The notes beneath the pieces were generated by a model. It saw nothing but the letters and a program-made list of their open reading frames with translations. It had not been told where the DNA came from and did not search any database. Below are positions 29,716 through 38,305 of a stretch of 64,000 nucleotides of DNA, piece by piece. How positions within the stretch are numbered: position 1 is the first letter of the stretch; each line of letters starts with the position of its first letter. The DNA lies in contig NZ_FQXJ01000003.1 of NCBI RefSeq assembly GCF_900129935.1, positions 62,001-126,000 of the forward strand, read 5' to 3'. The DNA is from Desulfosporosinus lacus DSM 15449 (GTDB lineage: Bacteria > Bacillota > Desulfitobacteriia > Desulfitobacteriales > Desulfitobacteriaceae). The position numbers were made by a program, and so were the translations under genes.

Positions 29716-30342
29716 ATGAGGATTGCAGAGAAAACTGGGAAAACAGTTGAAGAGGCTATTAATGCTGGAATTATGGAATTAGCGGTAGATCGTGATCGAG
29801 TAAAGGTAGAGGTACTGGAGGAACCTGCCAAGAAGGGTTTTTTCGGCCTCTTTGGAACGCGTCTGGCAAGGGTGCGTGTTTCTTACGAGGATAATCCAGG
29901 TATGTTGGCAGCAGATTTTATTAAGAAAGTCTGTCAAGCTATTAAAGTCAATGCAGATACTCAGGTAAGTAAAGATGGAGAACATTGGCATATTGATATT
30001 ACTGGTCCAGAACTTGGGATTCTGATAGGACGGCGTGGAGATACACTGGATGCACTTCAATATTTAACGAATTTAGCAGTTGCTAAACAACTGTCTGAAA
30101 GAGTTCGAATTATTGTTGATGTAGAAGGATATAGGTTGAGACGTGAAGAAACGTTGGTTCGTCTTGCAAAGAGATTATCTGAAAAGGTAAAGAGGACAGG
30201 CACCAGAATAGTGTTAGAGCCGATGAACCCTCATGAACGGCGGATTATACACACTTCTTTGCAGGAAGAAGCTAGAATTTCAACCTTTAGTGAAGGCGAT
30301 GATCCAAATCGAAGGGTTGTCATATCACTTAAAAGAAGCTAA
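29716..30342 (+). CDS. jag: RNA-binding protein Jag/KhpB (SpoIIIJ-associated)
   Basis: This 208-residue protein has an N-terminal Jag-N domain (TGKTVEEAINAGIMEL), a KH domain with GRRGDTLDALQYL at about residues 100-115, and an R3H domain with MNPHERRIIHTSL at about 175-187. It is expected to bind RNA together with KhpA and influence cell-wall or sporulation genes. It is the last gene of the rnpA operon and is followed by a clear terminator. Confidence 0.95.
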   Translation: MRIAEKTGKTVEEAINAGIMELAVDRDRVKVEVLEEPAKKGFFGLFGTRLARVRVSYEDNPGMLAADFIKKVCQAIKVNADTQVSKDGEHWHIDITGPELGILIGRRGDTLDALQYLTNLAVAKQLSERVRIIVDVEGYRLRREETLVRLAKRLSEKVKRTGTRIVLEPMNPHERRIIHTSLQEEARISTFSEGDDPNRRVVISLKRS

Positions 30343-30366
30343 GAGGGGTAAACCCCTCTTTTTTAT
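30341..30366 (+). terminator. Terminator of the rnpA-jag operon
   Basis: AAGAGGGGT and ACCCCTCTT form a nine-pair stem around a short loop, followed by TTTTT. The stem begins at the jag stop codon. Confidence 0.92.
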
Positions 30367-30458
30367 TTTTAAATGAGTATGTGACATTACATGTCAGATA
30401 AGAATATAGGAGACTTACTTTAAGTTAAGTTTTATTTGAGTTAGAAATTTGATAGATA

Positions 30459-31856
30459 ATGGTTATATTTTTAAAAATGGAGATGAATGCTTTGGAAGAT
30501 ACAATCGTTGCAATGGCAACGGCCATGGGGGAAGCTAGTATTCATGTTTTAAGATTGAGCGGTTCTAAAGCAGGATATATTCTTGAAAAATGCTTTACTC
30601 CTCAGAATAGAGAACGTTGGTCTCTCAATGAAAACTTTACCTTAAATCTTGGTAAGTTCCATGATGAAAACATGGTTCTCGATGAAGTTTTGATAGGCAA
30701 AATGTTGGCTCCTTTTTCCTATACCGGCGAAGATGTTTATGAAGTCAATTGCCATGGAGGTCCATTTGTAGCTCAAAGGATTTTGCAAGCATGCATTCGT
30801 AATGGCGCACGATTAGCTGGGCCCGGGGAATTTTCTAAGCGAGCATTTTTGAACGGCAAGCTTGACCTAGTTCAAGCAGAAGCAGTTATTGATCTCATCA
30901 GTTCCCGAACTGAAACATCCGCAAATCTAGCCTTATCTCAGTTAAATGGTGGTCTTTCGGATCAAATTACTAATTTGAGGGAAGAAATTTTAGAAATTCT
31001 GGCTTTTATTGAAGCAGGTATTGATTTTCCAGAAGATGATGTAGAAACTTTGGATAGAACAACTCTGGAATCTCTTATTAATAAAACTCTTAGGAATATA
31101 ACCCTTCTATTAGCTGGAAGTAAAACCGGTAAAATACTAAGGGACGGCTTATTAACAGTTATTGTTGGTCAGCCGAATGTTGGTAAATCAAGTTTACTTA
31201 ATGCACTGTTAAATGAGGAAAGAGCTATAGTTACCGATATTCCTGGAACAACAAGGGATGAAATTAGGGAATCTGTCAGTGTGGGTGGAATTCTTCTGCA
31301 ATTGGTGGATACCGCTGGCATTTGTGAGAGTAATGATCTCGTAGAACGTCTGGGAATTGAAAGAGCCAGGAAGGCTTTAACAACTGCAGACTTGATATTA
31401 TTGGTGGTACAGGCTAATCATCCTCTTACAGAAGTAGAGTATCAAATACTAAATACGTACTCAGACAAAGTTATTGTTCTTTTAAATAAGATAGATTTAC
31501 TACACAAAGATCAGCAAGCTGTTTCAATTTATGAAAAAGGGCTGTGCATCCCTTTTTCTGTAAAGGAGCATAAGGGATTTTTTGAGTTAGAAGAAGCAAT
31601 TCGAGATAGGGTTTATCAAGGAGAGACTGTTCTCTCAACAGATCCGTTACTCTCTAATGTGCGACAGATTTCCTCGTTAATGAATTGTGACAATGCCTTA
31701 AAACAATCTATGGAGAGTTTGCAGCAGGGAATGCCTTGGGATATACTTTCTATTGATATCCGACAAGCCTTACAATATGTCTCAGAAATAACGGGTCATA
31801 ATGTTCAAGAATCTCTTCTCGAGGATATTTTCTCTCGATTTTGTATAGGAAAGTAG
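30459..31856 (+). CDS. mnmE: tRNA modification GTPase MnmE
   Basis: This GTPase of up to 465 residues makes the cmnm5 modification at U34 of certain tRNAs together with MnmG. The folate-binding N-domain (DTIVAMATAMGEASIHVLRLSG) is followed by a helical region and an inserted G domain with GQPNVGKSSLLNAL, DIPGTTRDE, DTAGI and NKIDL. The C-terminal FCIGK carries the catalytic Cys. Starts at 30459, 30477 or 30483 are all possible. None has a well-spaced ribosome-binding site; the GGAG at 30480 touches the third start. Confidence 0.95.
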   Translation: MVIFLKMEMNALEDTIVAMATAMGEASIHVLRLSGSKAGYILEKCFTPQNRERWSLNENFTLNLGKFHDENMVLDEVLIGKMLAPFSYTGEDVYEVNCHGGPFVAQRILQACIRNGARLAGPGEFSKRAFLNGKLDLVQAEAVIDLISSRTETSANLALSQLNGGLSDQITNLREEILEILAFIEAGIDFPEDDVETLDRTTLESLINKTLRNITLLLAGSKTGKILRDGLLTVIVGQPNVGKSSLLNALLNEERAIVTDIPGTTRDEIRESVSVGGILLQLVDTAGICESNDLVERLGIERARKALTTADLILLVVQANHPLTEVEYQILNTYSDKVIVLLNKIDLLHKDQQAVSIYEKGLCIPFSVKEHKGFFELEEAIRDRVYQGETVLSTDPLLSNVRQISSLMNCDNALKQSMESLQQGMPWDILSIDIRQALQYVSEITGHNVQESLLEDIFSRFCIGK

Positions 31857-31864
31857 GATTTACT

Positions 31865-33766
31865 TTGGAATACTTTGCTGGAAAATACGACGTAATAGTT
31901 GTTGGAGCCGGACATGCTGGGTGTGAGGCTGCGCTTGCTGCCGCACGAATTGGGTGTGAGACGCTCTTGTTGACTCTAAATTTAGACACTGTTGCACATA
32001 TGCCTTGTAATCCTTCTCTTGGCGGACCAGCCAAAGGTCATTTGGTTCGAGAAATAGACGCTTTAGGCGGCCAAATGGGAATTATCGCAGATGAGACGTC
32101 CTTACAGGTCAAAATGCTGAATACTGGAAAGGGACCGGCTGTTCATGCGTTGAGAATACAATCTGATAAGCAGGCCTATCAAACTCATATGCGCAATTCT
32201 TTACTTTCTCAAGCAAAATTGACTGTTATTCAAGGATTAGTTGAACGAATTGTCGTAGAAAATGGTGCGGTGAATGGTGTAGTGACTCACACAGGAGCAC
32301 GATTTGAATCTGACAATGTTGTCTTAACAAGTGGTACCTATTTGCGTGGAAGGATTATCATTGGTGATTCTATGTATCAAGGCGGACCTAACGGTCAGAT
32401 GCCTGCAATGTCACTGTCTGATTCGCTCAAAGAGTTTGGAGTTGAATTAGGAAGATTTAAAACAGGAACGCCGCCCCGAATACATCGTCAGTCCGTTGAT
32501 TATTCTAAATTTCGTATACAACCGGGTGACGAGACTCCTTGGCGTTTTTCCTTTATGCCTACAGTTAGCACTTTTTGGCAAGGAGATACTTCTAAACAAG
32601 TAGCCTGTTGGCTGGGATATACAGCTAATAAAACCCATGACATTATACGTGATAATCTCTATCGTGCCCCTTTATATTCAGGTAAAATTGAGGGCATAGG
32701 TCCTCGTTATTGCCCTTCAATTGAGGATAAAGTAGTGCGTTTTGCAGAACGAGAAGCGCATCAAATATTCTTAGAGCCTGAAGGATGGCAAAGCGATGAA
32801 CTTTATGTTGCGGGCCTATCAACTAGTATGCCTGAAGAGGTACAAGTTAACATATTACAAAGTATTTCTGGTTTAGAACATGTCCAAATGTTACGGCCTG
32901 GGTATGCAATTGAGTATGATTATGTTCTGCCTCACCAACTTTCTCTTAGCTTAGAAGTTCGCCTATTAAAAGGATTATTTACAGCTGGTCAGTTAAATGG
33001 AACTTCTGGGTATGAGGAGGCGGCTGCTCAAGGTTTAATGGCTGGAATTAATGCCGCACTGCGTGCATTAAATAGGGATCCTTTTGTCCTCCGTCGTTCA
33101 GATGGTTATATAGGGGTTCTAGTGGATGATCTGGTTACGAAAGGGGTCAAAGAACCTTATCGACTTTTAACATCTCGAGCTGAATACAGGCTTGTTCTCA
33201 GACAAGATAATGCTGATTTAAGGCTGACTGAAAAAGGCAGATCAGTTGGACTGGTCGATGAGGAACGTTGGCAACGGTTCAATAAAAAGAAGATTAACTT
33301 TGAGAGTATCAAAGTGCTTTTAAAATCTACCTTTTTCTCTCCTTTAAGTGAAGAACTTCAAAAAGTAATGATTGAGGCAAAATCTACTCCGACACGAGGA
33401 GGAATTAGTGCTCAAGATTTAATTCGCAGGCCGGAGATTTCTCTTAAACATTTAATTAAGCTCCTTCCTGAGTTAGACAGCTATGATATGGAAGTGTTGG
33501 AAGAGGCCGAGATTGAAGCAAAGTATTCTGGTTATATTGAAAAACAATGGGCTGATATCGAAAAGTTTTCTAAGTTAGAAGAGCGAATACTGCCCATAAA
33601 CTTCAATCATGAAGAAATTCGAGGCTTATCTACGGAAGGAAGACAGAGACTTATGGAAGTAAATCCTTTAAATCTGGGACAAGCATCTCGTATTACCGGA
33701 GTAAGTCCTGCAGATATTTCCGTTTTACTTGTTTCCCTAGAACAGCGGCGCAGAAGGGAGAAGTAA
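31865..33766 (+). CDS. mnmG: tRNA modification FAD enzyme MnmG (GidA)
   Basis: This 633-residue FAD protein is the partner of MnmE. It has the dinucleotide-binding motif DVIVVGAGHAGCEAALAAAR, CNPSLGGPAKGH with a conserved cysteine, and the GidA signature FTAGQLNGTSGYEEAAAQGL. The open frame begins at TTG 31841 inside mnmE. The TTG at 31865 is preferred because AGGA lies six bases before it and the protein then starts MEYFAGKYD. Confidence 0.96.
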   Translation: MEYFAGKYDVIVVGAGHAGCEAALAAARIGCETLLLTLNLDTVAHMPCNPSLGGPAKGHLVREIDALGGQMGIIADETSLQVKMLNTGKGPAVHALRIQSDKQAYQTHMRNSLLSQAKLTVIQGLVERIVVENGAVNGVVTHTGARFESDNVVLTSGTYLRGRIIIGDSMYQGGPNGQMPAMSLSDSLKEFGVELGRFKTGTPPRIHRQSVDYSKFRIQPGDETPWRFSFMPTVSTFWQGDTSKQVACWLGYTANKTHDIIRDNLYRAPLYSGKIEGIGPRYCPSIEDKVVRFAEREAHQIFLEPEGWQSDELYVAGLSTSMPEEVQVNILQSISGLEHVQMLRPGYAIEYDYVLPHQLSLSLEVRLLKGLFTAGQLNGTSGYEEAAAQGLMAGINAALRALNRDPFVLRRSDGYIGVLVDDLVTKGVKEPYRLLTSRAEYRLVLRQDNADLRLTEKGRSVGLVDEERWQRFNKKKINFESIKVLLKSTFFSPLSEELQKVMIEAKSTPTRGGISAQDLIRRPEISLKHLIKLLPELDSYDMEVLEEAEIEAKYSGYIEKQWADIEKFSKLEERILPINFNHEEIRGLSTEGRQRLMEVNPLNLGQASRITGVSPADISVLLVSLEQRRRREK

Positions 33767-33769
33767 TGG

Positions 33770-34489
33770 GTGTTCAATGAGTATGCGGCCCTGATTAAAG
33801 GGTTAACCTATAGGCACATCGGGTGTGAATTAACAGAGTTACAAGTCAATCAACTTTGCCAATTTGGTGATCTCTTGCTTGAGTGGAACCAAAGATTAAA
33901 TTTAACGAGGATTATTGATCCTCAAGAAGTGATTTTAAAGCACTTTATTGATTCGATGGTTCTTGCGAAATTCATCCAAGGTATTCATTTAGCAGACTTG
34001 GGTACTGGAGCAGGGTTTCCTGGCATTCCTTTAAAAATTTTGCGCCCAGAGCTGAAAGTTGTGCTAATAGACTCTTTAAAGAAGAGATTAGATTTTCTTG
34101 ATGTTGTTATTGAAAAGTTAGATTTGCAAGACATTAATACGATTCATGCAAGAGCAGAAGATTTTGGAAGGGATAGAAAATACAGGAAATATTTTGATAC
34201 AGTCAGTTCGCGTGCTGTTGCCCGTTTACCAATTCTATTAGAGTATGCTCTTCCTGTCCTTAAAATTAAGGGGCGTTTTCTAGCTGCTAAAGGACTGCAG
34301 GCAGATCAAGAATTGGCTGAGTCAGGTAAGGCTTTAAAGATTCTAGGTGGCATGTCAGAGGGAATTGAACATTTTAATTTAGGAAGCAGTGCAGAACATC
34401 GAGCTGTTATATTAATCCGAAAGGTCGGACAAACCCCTTCACAATACCCGCGTAAGGCAGGAACTCCTTCGAAAAGTCCTATTGTTTGA
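33770..34489 (+). CDS. rsmG: 16S rRNA (guanine-527-N7) methyltransferase
   Basis: This 239-residue SAM-dependent enzyme methylates G527 of 16S rRNA. LADLGTGAGFPGIPLKI is the SAM-binding loop, and NLTRI and VSSRAVARLPILLEYA are family blocks. It begins at GTG three bases after mnmG, with GGGAG ahead. A roughly 25-residue C-terminal extension rich in Ser, Pro and Lys is not part of the fold. Confidence 0.95.
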   Translation: MFNEYAALIKGLTYRHIGCELTELQVNQLCQFGDLLLEWNQRLNLTRIIDPQEVILKHFIDSMVLAKFIQGIHLADLGTGAGFPGIPLKILRPELKVVLIDSLKKRLDFLDVVIEKLDLQDINTIHARAEDFGRDRKYRKYFDTVSSRAVARLPILLEYALPVLKIKGRFLAAKGLQADQELAESGKALKILGGMSEGIEHFNLGSSAEHRAVILIRKVGQTPSQYPRKAGTPSKSPIV

Positions 34490-34612
34490 TATTTATAGTT
34501 ATCGCCAGCTACTTTCTTTTCTGTAATAGTCTTTTTATGATGGACAGTGAAGGAAAATGACGATAGAACGTCGAATTTATGAATATAGTACATTATTAGT
34601 GGAGTTATAGGG

Positions 34613-36073
34613 GTGGGCAATTTGGAAGAATCACAAAATCATGGGCTAGGTAAAAAGAATGATAATGCAGTTTCTGCAACAGATACTGGTAGAAGAAATC
34701 GGGGTATTGTAAAGAGACCTAGGACAGGACTAAATTTCAAAAAGAGTAAGAAGTTTTATATTTCTTTAGGACTTATTCTTACTGTATTAGTTCTTGCTAC
34801 TCTCTCAGCTCTGCTTTATACTTGGGACCACCATCTCATAGCAGAAGGTGTCTCTATTTCAGATGTAAATGTTGGTGATATGACACAGGATCAAGCAAAA
34901 GAGACAATGGATAAAGAAATTGAACGTTTGATGGGACAAAATGTCACACTGAAAGTTGATCAATATTCGCAGGATGTTAGATTTGAAGATTTAGGTCTTA
35001 TAGTTTCTGCTGATTCAGCATTGAGGGAGGCCTATGAGATTAGCAGGAATGGTTCAATTGCGAACAAGTTGATCAATAAATTGTCTACTTCTAAAAAAGG
35101 AGTAAACTTAACTTTAAGTCAAGAGTGGGATGACGATAAATTATTGCAGAAGCTTAATCAGAACTTGGAATCATTTAATAAGCCAGCTTCAGATGCTTCT
35201 TTTGAGATTTCTCCTCAAAATTCAATGGTTATAAAAAAGGAACAAGTCGGACGTGTTATTGATACTGAAGGTTTAGTTTCTAAAATTAAAGAAATTGACG
35301 TTTTTACTAAAGCTCCAGAAGTCACTGTGAAATATAAAGAGCAATTACCTCTCTTAACATCGGCTCAATTAGAGGATCAAAAAATTACCGGTTTATTAGC
35401 GAGTTATACAACGCGTTTTGATCCTGCACAAACCGCAAGATCAGGAAATGTCCGTTTGGCGGCAATTGCGATGGATAAGAAAATAATCAAGCCCGGGGAT
35501 ACCTTATCTTTTAATAAGATTGTGGGCGAAAGAACTGTAGATGCAGGTTATAAAGATGCCTATATAATCGTTAACGGTAAGTTTGTTCCTGGATTAGCGG
35601 GAGGAATATGTCAAGTATCCAGCACTTTGTATAACACTGGATTACTTGCAAATTTATCCGTCACTCAAAGAAGTAATCACGATTTGGCTATTTCTTATGT
35701 TCCACTCGGACAAGATGCTACGGTGGCTTATCCAGACTTAGATCTAAAATTTAATAACAACACAGGCGGATATTTGCTCATACGCACTAAAATGAGTAAT
35801 AATGCAGTTACTATCGAATTGTACGGAAAAGTAGTTCCTGGACAGGAAATACTCATTTCGGATACGATTGAATCTGTTATTCCCTTTGAAGAACAACGAC
35901 TTGTTGATGAGACTCTTTCTCATGGTGAATCGATTATTAAACAGGAAGGTCAGCCTGGATATATTGTAAAATCTTTTCGTGCTATTAAGATGAATGGACA
36001 AGTAATTAAAACTGAGACTCTTAAAGAGAGTCGATACTCACCGTTACCAAAAATTATTGCTGTTGGAGCATAA
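34613..36073 (+). CDS. VanW family protein with peptidoglycan-binding-4 domains
   Basis: This 486-residue single-pass membrane protein has a basic cytoplasmic N-terminus of about 45 residues and a membrane segment at about 48-70. Two PG-binding-4-like repeats (ISDVNVGDMTQDQAKETM onwards) lead to a VanW domain at about 265-400 containing FNKIVGERTVDAGYKDA, GGICQVSSTLYN and RSNHDLAISYVPLGQDATV. The C-terminal 70 residues resemble a G5-like tail. VanW occurs in vancomycin clusters but also widely in Clostridia, where its function is not known. No resistance genes are adjacent. It starts at GTG and is followed by a terminator. Confidence 0.88.
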   Translation: MGNLEESQNHGLGKKNDNAVSATDTGRRNRGIVKRPRTGLNFKKSKKFYISLGLILTVLVLATLSALLYTWDHHLIAEGVSISDVNVGDMTQDQAKETMDKEIERLMGQNVTLKVDQYSQDVRFEDLGLIVSADSALREAYEISRNGSIANKLINKLSTSKKGVNLTLSQEWDDDKLLQKLNQNLESFNKPASDASFEISPQNSMVIKKEQVGRVIDTEGLVSKIKEIDVFTKAPEVTVKYKEQLPLLTSAQLEDQKITGLLASYTTRFDPAQTARSGNVRLAAIAMDKKIIKPGDTLSFNKIVGERTVDAGYKDAYIIVNGKFVPGLAGGICQVSSTLYNTGLLANLSVTQRSNHDLAISYVPLGQDATVAYPDLDLKFNNNTGGYLLIRTKMSNNAVTIELYGKVVPGQEILISDTIESVIPFEEQRLVDETLSHGESIIKQEGQPGYIVKSFRAIKMNGQVIKTETLKESRYSPLPKIIAVGA

Positions 36074-36098
36074 TTAAATGATTATTTTTTGTATTTTT

Positions 36099-36126
36099 AA
36101 AAAAAGCGTTAAATACGCTTTTTTTA
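36099..36126 (+). terminator. Terminator after the VanW-family gene
   Basis: AAAAAAGCG and CGCTTTTTT form a nine-pair stem with a seven-base loop and a T tail. Confidence 0.85.
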
Positions 36127-36140
36127 TTGGGGGGGGTTTG

Positions 36141-36162
36141 ATACTATCATAGAGTATAGTAT
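36141..36162. promoter_or_regulatory. Palindrome in the parA promoter region
   Basis: ATACTAT and ATAGTAT are exact inverses eight bases apart, about 45 bases before parA. The position suits an operator or promoter-overlapping hairpin. No clear sigma-A promoter can be assigned nearby. Confidence 0.35.
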
Positions 36163-36205
36163 TTATTATGGTTTTAGTAATGAGTGATGAAGGAAGTGTG
36201 GGCTA

Positions 36206-36970
36206 TTGATAACTAGGGTTGTCGCTATCGCTAATCAAAAAGGTGGTGTCGCTAAGACTACAACGGCGATAAATTTGAGTGCTTGTTTGTCTGAACTAGG
36301 AAAACGCGTTCTGCTTTTAGATTTGGATCCGCAGGGAAATGCTACTAGTGGTATGGGAGTTGCCAAAAATAAACTAACTCGTTGCATTTATGATGTTCTT
36401 ATAAATGACGTCCCTCTGGATCAAGTCATTATGAAAACTGAACAAAAGGGCTTAGAGGTTGTTCCTGCTCGAATTGAATTAGCAGGTGCAGAAATAGAAC
36501 TAGTCACACAGAATTCGCGTGAGTGTAAATTGAGAAATGCTATCGAAAGTGTCAAGAAAGAGTTTGATTTTATTCTTATTGATTGCCCACCGTCATTAGG
36601 GCTTCTTACCTTGAATGCTTTAACAGCAGCTACAGATGTTATTATTCCTATCCAATGTGAATACTACGCACTTGAAGGGTTAACTCTTTTGATGAATACA
36701 TTGGATAGAGTTCGCAAGCATCTCAACCCTAATTTAAATATTTTAGGTGCCCTTCTTACGATGTTTGATGCCCGTACTAATCTTTCTATTCAGGTCGTTG
36801 ATGAAGTCAAAAAATATTTCCCGCAGAAGGTCTTCCGGAATATTGTGCCGCGAAATGTTCGCCTTAGTGAAGCTCCCAGTCATGGAAAGGCAATTAATAC
36901 TTACGATTCTCGCTCTAGAGGTGCAGAAGTATATCGTGATTTAGCGAAGGAGGTCTTAGAACGTGTCTAA
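36206..36970 (+). CDS. parA: Chromosome partitioning ATPase ParA (Soj)
   Basis: This 254-residue deviant-Walker ATPase moves ParB-parS complexes and modulates DnaA. The motif is KGGVAKTT, with Ala in place of the usual Gly before the catalytic Lys pair, a variation seen in other clostridial ParA proteins as far as I recall. LLLDLDPQGNATSG and ILIDCPPSLGLLTLNAL follow. It starts at TTG. Its last eight bases overlap parB. Confidence 0.96.
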   Translation: MITRVVAIANQKGGVAKTTTAINLSACLSELGKRVLLLDLDPQGNATSGMGVAKNKLTRCIYDVLINDVPLDQVIMKTEQKGLEVVPARIELAGAEIELVTQNSRECKLRNAIESVKKEFDFILIDCPPSLGLLTLNALTAATDVIIPIQCEYYALEGLTLLMNTLDRVRKHLNPNLNILGALLTMFDARTNLSIQVVDEVKKYFPQKVFRNIVPRNVRLSEAPSHGKAINTYDSRSRGAEVYRDLAKEVLERV

Positions 36971-37808
36971 AAAAGGACTAGGCCGAGGACTTCAAGCTTT
37001 ACTTCCTGATGAAATAGGTGACGATCCAGGCATCAAGGAAATTTCTGTTTCTATTATTGATCCTAATCCAGATCAACCGAGAACAGAATTTGAATCACAA
37101 GCGTTAAATGATCTGGCAGACTCGTTGCGTCTCCATGGTCTTTTACAACCAATTTTAGTAAGGCCAGCTGGAGAACGATATTTCGTTATTGCCGGTGAAC
37201 GACGTTTAAGAGCTGCCAAAATTGCTGGTCTAACTGCAATCAAATGTATAGTCCAAGTTTGCAGTGATCAAGAAATGGCTGAACGAGCCTTGATTGAAAA
37301 TATTCAACGTGCAGATTTGTCTCCAGTGGAAGAAGGCTTAGCCTATGAAAGATTGATTAATGAATATGGGTTAAGTCAAGAGCAAGTTGCACAGCGTGTG
37401 GGAAAAGCACGAACAACTGTGACTAATCTTTTGCGTGTAATACAGTTACCCGAGGCAGTTCTCGACTTACTTAGAAGTAATTTGATTTCTTTAGGCCATG
37501 CTAAGGTTTTACTCGGAGTTAAAGATACCTCCTTACAGGTACTAACAGCACAAAAGGCTGCAAAAGAACAATTGTCTGTTCGAGATACCGAAAATCTTAT
37601 TAATAGGCTTACAGAAAAAGTAGAAAAGGAAAAACCTGCTCCCGAACGGTATCCTTTACTCCATAGTGTTCAAGATAAATTAAGGACCAGTTTCCAGACC
37701 AAAGTTATTGTTAAAGGAGATTATAAACGCGGTCGTATTGAGGTGCAGTATTTTTCTGAAGATGAGTTAAACCGACTTTTAGAATTATGGAACATCAACA
37801 TTGAGTAA
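36963..37808 (+). CDS. parB: Chromosome partitioning protein ParB (Spo0J)
   Basis: This 281-residue CTPase clamp spreads from parS sites near the origin and recruits SMC. The N-terminal ParA-activating basic peptide is followed by the CTP-binding NPDQPRTEFE and GERRLRAAKIAG blocks (box II), ENIQRADLSPVEEGLAY, and a helix-turn-helix (LSQEQVAQRVGKARTTVTNLLRV). It begins at GTG overlapping parA. The gene noc, a parB paralogue found here in Bacillus, is not present in this window. Confidence 0.97.
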   Translation: MSKKGLGRGLQALLPDEIGDDPGIKEISVSIIDPNPDQPRTEFESQALNDLADSLRLHGLLQPILVRPAGERYFVIAGERRLRAAKIAGLTAIKCIVQVCSDQEMAERALIENIQRADLSPVEEGLAYERLINEYGLSQEQVAQRVGKARTTVTNLLRVIQLPEAVLDLLRSNLISLGHAKVLLGVKDTSLQVLTAQKAAKEQLSVRDTENLINRLTEKVEKEKPAPERYPLLHSVQDKLRTSFQTKVIVKGDYKRGRIEVQYFSEDELNRLLELWNINIE

Positions 37809-37814
37809 TTAAAC

Positions 37815-38155
37815 ATGACTATCGCCAAGACACAGGCACAAGCGGTGGACGAAGCCTTATGCGCTGTTGTATTTATAGACAAGTATCCCTATAAACATAA
37901 TTCAAATAAGGATGTTTGAGGATAGTATACCTCATTTATGTTATAAGTGTCTTATGGCATAAAGTTACCGTTGGCCATGAACCGATAAGTCCCCATAGCC
38001 AAGACTCAACCTAAGATGGTCGAAATTAGAGTGCCGCCATGATTTGAGCAAGGATGTTCGAGGGTCATACACCTCCATAGATAGCATAGGTGCCGTGAAT
38101 GGCGAAAATGAACCGCTGGACAAGGACGGCGAGAAGGAATCTTCTAGTATGTTTT
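37815..38155 (-). repeat. Dispersed intergenic repeat, copy E (composite, about 340 bp)
   Basis: This copy is opposite in orientation to the others on the right arm. Read on the minus strand from 38155 it gives TTCTCGCCGTCC, GGCACCTATGCTATCTATGG, GGTGTATGACCCTCGAACATCCTTG, a CGACCATCTTAGGTTGAG hairpin and CATGGCCAACGG. A second hairpin module (CTCAAACATCCTTATTTGA) follows, then GCGCATAAGG and the terminal CTTGGCGATAGTCATG. It looks like one copy with an extra internal hairpin unit. It fills the first 340 bases of the parB-parS gap and I see no gene in it. Confidence 0.65.
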
Positions 38156-38188
38156 AACTATATGTTGTTCTTTCTAGCTAGCAATGAA

Positions 38189-38204
38189 TGTTCCACGTGG
38201 AACA
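38189..38204. promoter_or_regulatory. parS: parS site 1
   Basis: TGTTCCACGTGGAACA is a fully symmetric 16-mer within a 20-bp palindrome (38187-38206). It differs by one base from the Bacillus parS TGTTCCACGTGAAACA. It lies 380 bases after parB and about 10.5 kb from the origin, where ParB loading sites are expected. Confidence 0.93.
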
Positions 38205-38255
38205 TTTGACACTAATTACATTCTTCACATAATCAAATAGCTTGTTAAATAGAAA

Positions 38256-38271
38256 TGTTCCACGTGGAACA
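38256..38271. promoter_or_regulatory. parS: parS site 2
   Basis: A second identical TGTTCCACGTGGAACA lies 67 bases from the first (start to start) and is embedded in a 22-bp palindrome (38253-38274). Two sites in close tandem will raise local ParB loading. The second is about 35 bases ahead of the DUF554 start, so ParB bound here could affect that gene. Confidence 0.93.
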
Positions 38272-38305
38272 TTTGGGTGCATTTATTAGAAAGAAGGGAA
38301 TATAG

